Positions 57,379 to 64,000 of a DNA stretch of 64,000 bases are shown piece by piece. The position numbers were made by a program, and so were the translations under genes. The DNA is from Nitrospirota bacterium (GTDB lineage Bacteria; Nitrospirota_A; Leptospirillia; Leptospirillales; Leptospirillaceae), in the NCBI GenBank assembly GCA_021838585.1, contig JAKCDE010000007.1, forward strand, positions 1-64,000. Direction: 5' to 3'. The notes below the pieces were generated by a model that did not search any database, was not told the DNA's origin, and worked only from the letters and a program-made list of their open reading frames with translations. Positions within the stretch are counted from its first letter, which is position 1; each line of letters starts with the position of its first letter.

Positions 57379-59022
57379 CTAGGCTTTTTCCCGTAACGAC
57401 CGGTATCGCCGCATCAATTCCGTCGTTCCGCTGTCATGGGGTCTTCCTTCCGGCGCTTTTCCCTCCAGTTCGTCGATGATCCTGACCGCCATCACCTTGC
57501 CCAGCTCCACCCCCCACTGGTCGAAGGAGTCGATTCCCCAGACGATGCCCTGGGTGAAGACGCTGTGCTCGTAAAGCGCCACAAGAGTCCCCAGCGTCCG
57601 TGGGGTCAGCTCCTCCGCCAGAATGGTGCTGGAAGGGCGGTTTCCCTCGAAGGTGCGGTGGAGAACCTGGAATTCAGGGACGCCCGAGGCCCGGACCTCG
57701 TCAGAGGTTTTGCCGAAGGCGAGTGCCTCGCCCTGGGCGAAGAGGTTGGCCATCAGGATGTCGTGATGGGTTCCCAGGGGATTTCGGGAGCGGGCGAATC
57801 CGATGAAGTCGATCGGGATCAGTCGGGTTCCCTGGTGGATGAGCTGATAGAAGGAGTGCTGTCCGTTGGTCCCCGGCTCTCCCCAGTAAATGGGTCCGGT
57901 GGTCGTGTCGACGGGGGATCCGTCGAGATGGACGTGCTTGCCGTTCGACTCCATGGTCAGCTGCTGGAGGTAGGCGGGGAAACGCTTCAGGTACTGATCG
58001 TAAGGGAGGACCGCCACGGTCTGGCTTCCGAGAAAGTTGGTGTACCACACCACGAGAAGGCCCATCAGCACCGGGAGGTTCCGCTCGAGCGGGGTGTTCC
58101 GGAAGTGTTCGTCCATGGCGTAAAAGCCTGACAGCATCTCCCGGAAGGCCTCGGGGCCGATGGCGATCATGGTGGAGAGGCCGATGGCGGAGTCCATGGA
58201 ATAGCGTCCACCGACCCAGTCCCAGAATCCGAACATGTTGTCGGTGTCGATTCCAAACTTCCGGACCTCTTCGGCGTTGGTGGAGACCGCCACGAAGTGG
58301 TGCTTCACCGCTTCCTCCGATTTGAGCCGGGCGATCAGCCACTCCCGTGCCGTTCGGGCATTGGTCATGGTTTCGAGGGTCGTGAAGGTCTTCGAGGAGA
58401 CGATGAAGAGCGTCTCCTCCGGATCGAGATCCCGTGTGGCCTCGACGAAATCGGTTCCGTCGATGTTCGAGACGAAGCGGAAGGTCCGGCTCCGGTCGGA
58501 ATAGGATCGTAGCGCCTCGTAGGCCATGACCGGTCCCAGGTCCGAGCCGCCGATGCCGATGTTGATGACGTTTTTGATGGGTTTTCCGGTCGCGCCCGTC
58601 CAGGAGCCCTCCCGGACCCGGCGGGAGAAGGACTCCATGTGGTCGAGGACCGCGTGGACTTCCCGGACCACATCGATGCCGTCCACCACCAGGGAGCGGT
58701 CACGGGGCATGCGGAGAGCCACATGGAGGACGGCCCGGTTTTCCGTCCGGTTGATGTGCTCTCCGCGGAACATGGCCTCGATATGTTCGGGCAGTTCGCA
58801 GGCCCGCGCAAGATCGAAGAGCAGGGAAAGGATCTCGTCGGTCACCAGGTTCTTCGAGTAGTCGAGATAGAGTCCGGCCCCTTCGGCCGCCATGCGCCGG
58901 CCGCGTTCGGGGTCCTTGGAAAAAAGGCTCCGGAGGGAGCGGGATTCGATCGCCCGGCTTTGTGAGGCCAGGGCCTTCCAGACCGGCAGTTCTGTGACGC
59001 GGGGAGGAACGGGGCGGGTCAT
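57379..59022 (-). CDS. pgi: Glucose-6-phosphate isomerase
   Basis: 547 residues. Interconverts glucose-6-P and fructose-6-P. Signatures: [18 protein letters not shown] (154-171), [20 protein letters not shown] (269-288), [14 protein letters not shown] and [11 protein letters not shown]. The length matches E. coli-type Pgi. Its start overlaps the histidine-phosphatase stop by 4 bp, so both are cotranscribed. Confidence 0.96.
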   Translation of the reverse strand: MTRPVPPRVTELPVWKALASQSRAIESRSLRSLFSKDPERGRRMAAEGAGLYLDYSKNLVTDEILSLLFDLARACELPEHIEAMFRGEHINRTENRAVLHVALRMPRDRSLVVDGIDVVREVHAVLDHMESFSRRVREGSWTGATGKPIKNVINIGIGGSDLGPVMAYEALRSYSDRSRTFRFVSNIDGTDFVEATRDLDPEETLFIVSSKTFTTLETMTNARTAREWLIARLKSEEAVKHHFVAVSTNAEEVRKFGIDTDNMFGFWDWVGGRYSMDSAIGLSTMIAIGPEAFREMLSGFYAMDEHFRNTPLERNLPVLMGLLVVWYTNFLGSQTVAVLPYDQYLKRFPAYLQQLTMESNGKHVHLDGSPVDTTTGPIYWGEPGTNGQHSFYQLIHQGTRLIPIDFIGFARSRNPLGTHHDILMANLFAQGEALAFGKTSDEVRASGVPEFQVLHRTFEGNRPSSTILAEELTPRTLGTLVALYEHSVFTQGIVWGIDSFDQWGVELGKVMAVRIIDELEGKAPEGRPHDSGTTELMRRYRSLREKA

Positions 59023-59627
59023 GGGCGACTCCTATGGCTTGGCGTGATGTCCGGAAGGATCTCGAAAGGTTTTCTGTTCAGGGCAAGAAGGGCCGGCCAG
59101 GCATGCTCGTTTCCCAGGATGGTGAGTGAGCTCGTCTCGATGGCAAAGTGACGGGCGCTGTCCGAGGGGAGCCTTAGCCAGTTGGCGACGAGAACACGGA
59201 GAAGATGGCCATGGGCAAACAGAAGGGCGTCCTGTCCGGTTTCCTCGAGTTTTGCGAGAACCCGGCGGACTCTTCGGGTGACGTCGGAGAGGGATTCCCC
59301 TTCTGGCGTTCCGTCGCGGAACAGATCCCATCCGGGGGTTTCCCGGCAGATGTCGAGGGTCGTTCGTCCCTCGTAGCGGCCATAGTCCCACTCCGCGAGA
59401 TCGGGGTCGATCCGGAGAGTCTCCCCGAATCCCGCGAGTTCGGCGGTGTGGCGCGCCCGGGAGAAGGGGCTAGACAGGACGAGACGCGGGTGAAGTGAGC
59501 GGAGAAGGGGGCCAAGATTTCTGGCTTCCGCTTCCCCTTCAGGGGACAGGGGAATGTCGGTTCTTCCGGTATGGCGTCCCGAGACCGACCATTCGGTGGC
59601 TCCGTGGCGGACAAGAAAGAGGTGCAT
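59019..59627 (-). CDS. Histidine phosphatase (phosphoglycerate mutase-like)
   Basis: 202 residues from ATG 59627, six bases after [14 protein letters not shown] (RHG motif, H8), [27 protein letters not shown], and [10 protein letters not shown] with the second His. The family includes broad sugar-phosphate phosphatases and CobC; which one is unclear. The much longer frame continuing upstream to 62138 is antisense to the GH15 gene and is not real coding. Confidence 0.88.
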   Translation of the reverse strand: MHLFLVRHGATEWSVSGRHTGRTDIPLSPEGEAEARNLGPLLRSLHPRLVLSSPFSRARHTAELAGFGETLRIDPDLAEWDYGRYEGRTTLDICRETPGWDLFRDGTPEGESLSDVTRRVRRVLAKLEETGQDALLFAHGHLLRVLVANWLRLPSDSARHFAIETSSLTILGNEHAWPALLALNRKPFEILPDITPSHRSRP

Positions 59628-59822
59628 GGACACTCCTGGGTTGGGGTCGGATGCATCATCTCCGAGAATAGCAGAAATCCGGAAGTGCCAACAAGGAGGC
59701 GGGTTCTTCAAAGAAGCGCAAGAGGATGAAAAAAACATCCGGAATCTATTGTTGTCCCGCCATTCGACTCGTGGGAGAATGTCCGGAAAACATAAACAAT
59801 TCCATAGAAGGAGGCGACTACT

Positions 59823-62171
59823 GTGAAAGCCCCGCGGGCATCGTATTCCCGGCCGGTCTGGAGTCCTGCCCGAAAGGACATGGTGGGAGGCTCCCTGGGC
59901 CCCTCCCGGATCTGGTTCACGCTGGCCCGGGGGATCTTGACCGAGGTCTACCATCCCCGGATCGACATCCCCCAGATCCGCGACCTGGGATTCATCGTGG
60001 CGGACGACCGGGGGTTCTGGTCGGAGGTTCGGGCCAACGGACGCTACGATTTGTCTCTGGCCGGCTTTGGGATTCCGGCGGTCCGGATCGTCCATGAGCA
60101 CGAACGCTTCCGTCTCGATCTCCGCATCGTCGCCTCCCCCTGTCGCGACGCGATTCTTGTGGATTTCCGACTTAAAGGAGAGGAAACCCTCCGCCTCTAT
60201 CCCCTTCTGGCCACGAGGCTGGGAGGGCAGGCCATGGACAACGTCGCCATGTGCGGCACCTGGCACGGACGGACGGTAATGTCGGCCTCCCAGGGGCCCT
60301 ACGCCCTTTCCCTGGCGGGGATGCGTCCGGATGGCGGGGAACTCTTTTTCCGGACCTCCTGCGGGGAGGTCGGGGAGAGCGACGGCTGGCAGGACTTCAA
60401 CCGGAACGGTCGAATGCTCTGGGAGTTCGGGGAAGCCGGCCCCGGAGAGGTCGCCCTCATGGGCGAGGCCTATCCGTCGGGGACATTGGCCCTGGCCTTT
60501 GCCAGCAGCCGGGAGGCCGCTTCGACTCTGGCCCTGTCCGCCCTCATGGAAGGGTTCGGGCCCCAGTGGGAGGAGCAGGTATCCCTCTGGAAAGACTGGC
60601 AGGAATCCCTCCGCCTTCCCGCCACGTTGCCGGAAAATCTGGTCCGGACCTACCGGACTTCGGCCATGGTTTTGCGCGTTCACGAGGACAAGAGCTTCCC
60701 GGGGGCCCTTATCGCGAGCCTCTCCATTCCATGGGGGGAGGCCTCCGACAGCCGGGGCGGCTATCACCTGGTCTGGAGCCGGGACCTGACCGAGAGCGCA
60801 GGGGCCCTCTTGGCCATGGGCGATGACGAAACGGTTCGCCGGATCCTCTCCTATCTCATGGCCACGCAGCAGGAAGACGGCCACTGGCTCCAGAACCAGT
60901 GGATCGGCGGAAAGCCTTACTGGCAAGGGCTTCAACTCGACGAGGCGGCCTTCCCCGTTCTTCTGGCTGCGGCCCTCGAAAGTTTCGGACCCATGTCGGC
61001 GGAGGGGCTCCGGACCATGGTGGAGCGCGCCCTCCGGTTCATCATCCGGGAGGGTCCAGTGACGGGGCAGGACCGTTGGGAGGAGGATCCCGGCATCAAT
61101 CTCTTCACCCTCGCCGTCTCGATTTCTGCCCTTGTGGACGGGGCCGAATTTCTCGATCCGGCCGAAAGGGAGATCGCCTACTGGATCGCCGACACCTGGA
61201 ATGCCAGGATCGAGTCGTGGAGCTGGTCTGGAAGAACGAAGCTCGCGGAGGATCTCGGGCTCTCCGGATACTACCTCCGGGCCGTTCCGGCCGGGGTGCT
61301 CGAGGATGCCGCGGCGAAGGGGTTGCCGCTCCTGATCAAGAACCGGTGCCATGACCCGGGTCTGCCCGCCTGCGACCAGGTCAGCACCGACTTTCTTCAG
61401 CTCGTCCGGTACGGCTTGAGGACCCTCTCCGACAGACATGTCCGTGAGTCGCTTCATGCGGTGGACGCCCTGCTTCGCCGCGACACCCCCGCCGGTCCCG
61501 CCTGGTACCGCTACAACGGGGACGGGTACGGCGAGCATGTCGACGGAGCTCCTTTCGACGGGAGCGGCCGGGGTCGGCTCTGGCCCCTTCTTGCGGGCGA
61601 GCGGGGCCACGCGGCGCTGACCGCCGGGGAAAGCCCCCTTCCCTACCTCCGTTCCATGGCTCAGATGGCGGGACCGGCGGGACTCATCCCCGAGCAGGTC
61701 TGGGATCGGGATCCGATTCCAGACAAGGATCTCTGGCCGGGCCGACCGACCGGGTCGGCCATGCCCCTGGTCTGGGCCCATGCCGAATTCATCAAACTGG
61801 CCCACAGCCATGACAAAAAATTTCCAGTGGACCGTCCGAAGGCGACCTGGGAGCGCTACGGCGGGAAGCGTCCCGAGATCTCCTGGGTGCTCTGGCGCCA
61901 TCGGCACAAGCTCCGGACTCTCCCGGAGGGAAAGGAGCTCCGGTTCGTCTTCGAGGGGGAGGTCCTGATCCATTGGGGGATCGACGGCTGGAGCCGGCCT
62001 GTCGATTCCCCGACACGCCCCCTGGGTCTCGGATTCTTCGGGGCGGTTCTTCCCGTGGAATGCCTTCGAAGGGGACAACGCATCGACTTCACCTTCTTCT
62101 GGCCCCGGGAGCAGCGGTGGGAGGGTGTCGATTACCACATGGAGGTGGGGACTCGGGAAGCGCGCGTATAG
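59823..62171 (+). CDS. GH15 glucoamylase / glucan 1,4-alpha-glucosidase-type enzyme
   Basis: 782 residues, GTG start behind AAGGAGG. An N-terminal beta-sandwich (~1-265) and an (alpha/alpha)6 barrel (~275-680). The general acid region is DRWEEDPGINLFTLA (E421), and the base region is LIPEQVWD (E624), a spacing close to that of known bacterial glucoamylases. It releases glucose from alpha-glucans or related oligosaccharides. No signal peptide is visible, so it is probably cytoplasmic and acts on glycogen. Confidence 0.9.
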   Translation: MKAPRASYSRPVWSPARKDMVGGSLGPSRIWFTLARGILTEVYHPRIDIPQIRDLGFIVADDRGFWSEVRANGRYDLSLAGFGIPAVRIVHEHERFRLDLRIVASPCRDAILVDFRLKGEETLRLYPLLATRLGGQAMDNVAMCGTWHGRTVMSASQGPYALSLAGMRPDGGELFFRTSCGEVGESDGWQDFNRNGRMLWEFGEAGPGEVALMGEAYPSGTLALAFASSREAASTLALSALMEGFGPQWEEQVSLWKDWQESLRLPATLPENLVRTYRTSAMVLRVHEDKSFPGALIASLSIPWGEASDSRGGYHLVWSRDLTESAGALLAMGDDETVRRILSYLMATQQEDGHWLQNQWIGGKPYWQGLQLDEAAFPVLLAAALESFGPMSAEGLRTMVERALRFIIREGPVTGQDRWEEDPGINLFTLAVSISALVDGAEFLDPAEREIAYWIADTWNARIESWSWSGRTKLAEDLGLSGYYLRAVPAGVLEDAAAKGLPLLIKNRCHDPGLPACDQVSTDFLQLVRYGLRTLSDRHVRESLHAVDALLRRDTPAGPAWYRYNGDGYGEHVDGAPFDGSGRGRLWPLLAGERGHAALTAGESPLPYLRSMAQMAGPAGLIPEQVWDRDPIPDKDLWPGRPTGSAMPLVWAHAEFIKLAHSHDKKFPVDRPKATWERYGGKRPEISWVLWRHRHKLRTLPEGKELRFVFEGEVLIHWGIDGWSRPVDSPTRPLGLGFFGAVLPVECLRRGQRIDFTFFWPREQRWEGVDYHMEVGTREARV

Positions 62172-62270
62172 ATTCGCTCCGATGTGGAATCCCGGGGGAC
62201 AGTCCGGTATAGTGGGTTACGAAGATGGCCCACCAGTGACACGTCAAGGCAATACCTGACGGGAGAACCC

Positions 62271-63230
62271 ATGAACGGACAAACCAGTCCCACTCGTCCC
62301 ATTGCCACCCTGACCCTCAACCCGGCGATCGACGTCTCCTATGAGATTCCCCGCCTCGTCCCGGATCAGAAGAGCCACGCCACCGCGACGCGGACCGATC
62401 CCGGAGGAAACGGAATCAATGTGGGACGGGCCCTCCGCGTCATGGGGGTTCCCGCCGCCAATTTTTGCATCATGGCGGGCAATGCCGGAACTCTCCTGGA
62501 GACACTGCTCGAAGACCAGATCGACCATGTGGATTGTGAACGGGTCGAAGGGGAAACCCGGATCAATGCCACGGTTCTCGAGGCCGCCTCGGAGTCCCAG
62601 TACGAGGTGACCGGCATCGGTCCATTCGTTCCCGCAGTGGTTTTGTCGAAGGTTCTGGGACGGTTCCTGGATCGGGTGGAGGGCGGCTTCGGGATCCTGT
62701 CGGGATCGGTCCCGCCCGGAGTTCCATCGGACATCTATGGGGAGATGGTCCGGCGGGTTCGCGAATGCGGCGGCCTCGCGGTCGTGGATGCGCACGGCGC
62801 CCTTCTTCGCGAGTCCCTCGCCCTCCGCCCGTTTCTGATCAAGCCCAACCGCTACGAGCTCTCCCTTCTGCTGGGAAAGGAGGTCCCCCGGATCGAGGAT
62901 GTGGCCGAAGAGGCACGCCTTCTCGTTCGGCAGGGGATCGGATACGTCTGCGTCTCCCTCGGCGCGGAGGGAGCCCTGCTCGCAGGGCCGGAGGGGACCT
63001 TTCATGCCAAGGCTCCCCCGATTGTCGTCAAGTGCACGGTCGGGGCGGGGGATTCCATGGTGGCAGGGCTCATCGCCGCCTTTTCCCGGGGGGAGAGCGC
63101 GGCGGAGGCCCTGAGGCTCGCTGTGGCCTGCGGAAGCGGGACCGCCGCCCAGCCGGGGACGGCCATTTTCACCGCCGGTCAGCTCCAGGAATTGTTGGCC
63201 CGCACCGAGGTTTCCGCCCTGGATATCTGA
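62271..63230 (+). CDS. PfkB-family phosphofructokinase
   Basis: 319 residues from ATG 62271, behind GGGAGA; the frame is open from 62184. Ribokinase fold with TLTLNPAIDVSYEIP, GGNGINVGRALRVMGVPAA and the ATP-site VGAGDSMVAGLIAAFSRG. The sequence is closer to E. coli PfkB (6-phosphofructokinase II) than to FruK by its TVGAGDSMV motif and GSGTAAQPGT tail. Fits the neighbouring sugar enzymes. Confidence 0.88.
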   Translation: MNGQTSPTRPIATLTLNPAIDVSYEIPRLVPDQKSHATATRTDPGGNGINVGRALRVMGVPAANFCIMAGNAGTLLETLLEDQIDHVDCERVEGETRINATVLEAASESQYEVTGIGPFVPAVVLSKVLGRFLDRVEGGFGILSGSVPPGVPSDIYGEMVRRVRECGGLAVVDAHGALLRESLALRPFLIKPNRYELSLLLGKEVPRIEDVAEEARLLVRQGIGYVCVSLGAEGALLAGPEGTFHAKAPPIVVKCTVGAGDSMVAGLIAAFSRGESAAEALRLAVACGSGTAAQPGTAIFTAGQLQELLARTEVSALDI

Positions 63231-63295
63231 AAACCCGTCCGGATCCGTTTCGGGAAATGGGCGATCATGTCATGTCCTTCAGGAGGTCTTCAAAG

Positions 63296-63343
63296 ATGTT
63301 TTACGGGAAGATACTGTTTAACGGGAAGGTGGTGTTCGCGTGA
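63296..63343 (+). CDS. Possible 15-residue leader peptide
   Basis: ATG 63296 lies nine bases after a full AGGAGG and reads 15 codons (MFYGKILFNGKVVFA), ending in TGA that overlaps the next GTG start as GTGA. The strong ribosome-binding site plus the overlap suggest translational coupling. An in-frame ATG at 63272 would give 23 residues. Confidence 0.4.
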   Translation: MFYGKILFNGKVVFA

Positions 63344-63666
63344 AGCAGGTCGTCGTTCGTCTCGCGACTCTCTCCCCGGGAGCGGTGGTCGTCTCGGATG
63401 TGGTCGACCCCCTCGGGCGGCTTCTCGTGAGGGCGCCCGTGACCCTCGACGAGCATCTCAAGGCCCTTCTCCTCGCCCGCGGGGTGAAGGATGTCTTCAT
63501 CGAGGATCGCAGGAGCGCGGACCGGGTCGAGTCGGAGGTCGCAATCCAAAAGGAAATGCAATCCCTTGAAAAAAGGTTGTCCCTTTTTCGGGCGGAAGAC
63601 CCCGAGCGGTCTCTCCGGGAGACGATCCTGCGGACGGTCGAAACCTTCTATCTGGAAAAGCGGTAG
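63340..63666 (+). CDS. Small domain protein similar to N-terminal parts of HDOD/HD-GYP proteins
   Basis: 108 residues, GTG start overlapping the leader peptide. LSPGAVVVSDVVDPLGRLLV and LKALLLARGVKDVFIED match the short LxPGMxLAxDVxDxxGRLLL-type module often fused in front of HDOD or HD-GYP domains. Here it stands alone, with an HDOD gene starting 53 bp on. The C-terminus is a helical, charged stretch. It may regulate that protein in trans. Confidence 0.65.
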   Translation: MKQVVVRLATLSPGAVVVSDVVDPLGRLLVRAPVTLDEHLKALLLARGVKDVFIEDRRSADRVESEVAIQKEMQSLEKRLSLFRAEDPERSLRETILRTVETFYLEKR

Positions 63667-63719
63667 GACGACTTGCCCCGTCCTGGGAACCATGACTGGA
63701 AAACGTGGGAGCCGGCTCC

Positions 63720-64000
63720 TTGAACAGTGACGAGCACGACAGGATTTTCGAGGATTTCGAAAGGGAGAACGGTTTTTCGGCGATGCCGGAGGTCGTGAGC
63801 GAGGTCCTCTACGCCCTCCAGTCGAGCCGGACGAGCATGCACGAAATCGGCGAGATCATCAAGAGGGATCCCGGATTTTCGGCCCGCATCATCCAGTACG
63901 CCAATTCCGGAGCCTACCTCGCGGCCGTTCCACCCTCGAGCATCGACCAGGCGGTGCGCGTCATCGGCCTGGGTCCCCTCAAGGGATTGTGCCTGGGGAT
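63720..64000 (+). CDS. HDOD-domain protein (partial, runs off the window)
   Basis: TTG 63720 (GGGAG about nine bases upstream) or GTG 63705 opens a frame to the window end. Visible residues include FSAMPEVVSEVLYALQSSR, EIIKRDPGFSARIIQYANSG and IDQAVRVIGLGPLKGL, the start of an HDOD domain. HDOD proteins are often part of signalling and motility control. The C-terminal output domain is not visible. Confidence 0.8.
   Translation, partial: MNSDEHDRIFEDFERENGFSAMPEVVSEVLYALQSSRTSMHEIGEIIKRDPGFSARIIQYANSGAYLAAVPPSSIDQAVRVIGLGPLKGLCLG

Noticed and set aside
59019..62138. A 1039-codon open frame on the minus strand extending the histidine phosphatase upstream
   Set aside because: It is antisense to the GH15 gene, which has clear motifs and a strong start. 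High GC favours long antisense frames. Only the part from ATG 59627 encodes the phosphatase.
1..64000. CRISPR array, prophage or integrative-element boundaries
   Set aside because: No regularly spaced repeats, integrase, att-like duplication beside the tRNA, or phage genes were seen.

Overview
The window looks like chromosomal DNA of a GC-rich, didermal, acid-habitat bacterium. The mix of proteins resembles Leptospirillum (Nitrospirota): many lipoproteins, a Pal/OmpA pair, a CcoN-like oxidase subunit without partners, a full arsenic-resistance locus and a type II NADH dehydrogenase. The genus is an inference from protein style only, because no marker RNA is present. Most of the sequence is housekeeping DNA packed into operons with 4-base stop/start overlaps.

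Left edge to 9 kb. The first ~126 bases are the tail of an IS200/IS605-type tnpB with its terminal hairpin. A lipoprotein with Ycf48/BNR-like repeats and an APC amino-acid permease carrying a UspA-like tail follow. A Fur-family repressor (minus strand) is divergent from a growth operon: rplU-rpmA-obgE-proB-proA-nadD, then rsfS.

9.5-23 kb. A LapA/LapB-like membrane TPR protein with a zinc ribbon is coupled to a ComF-like phosphoribosyltransferase. Next come a LysR regulator, two small lipoproteins, a BI-1 family membrane protein, ilvE, polA, and a tightly coupled TPR-hypothetical-coaE-galU-thiL-DUF2062 operon.

22.5-31 kb. Envelope genes dominate: an OmpA-like lipoprotein, Pal with a strong terminator, an Ala/Lys-rich exported protein, RNase R, several orphan lipoproteins, a Slp-like lipoprotein, a HAD phosphatase directly downstream of tRNA-Glu(CTC), and a lipoprotein behind a near-consensus sigma-54 promoter.

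31-48 kb. A two-gene RND efflux pump without an outer-membrane channel gene, PEP synthase, a beta-barrel protein and a proline-rich exported protein, der, a 61-residue membrane protein divergent from an NDH-2 gene, a large Ig-like lipoprotein whose C-terminal end is compositionally foreign, another beta-barrel, and a CCA-adding/poly(A) polymerase-type gene whose 3' end overlaps a convergent lipoprotein gene by 118 bp.

48-64 kb. A cluster of unknown purpose (lipoprotein, PQQ-type propeller, YkgJ-like Cys protein, PAP2 phosphatase), radC, the lone CcoN-like subunit, divergent arsB / arsC-arsR with a perfect inverted repeat between them, a sugar block (pgi, histidine phosphatase, GH15 glucoamylase, pfkB) fitting breakdown of a stored alpha-glucan, and the start of an HDOD signalling locus preceded by a possible 15-residue leader peptide. 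I saw no rRNA, CRISPR array, prophage or integrative element. No clearly new system stands out; the best leads are the 48.5-52.3 kb cluster, the lone CcoN-like gene, and the anomalous polA start.
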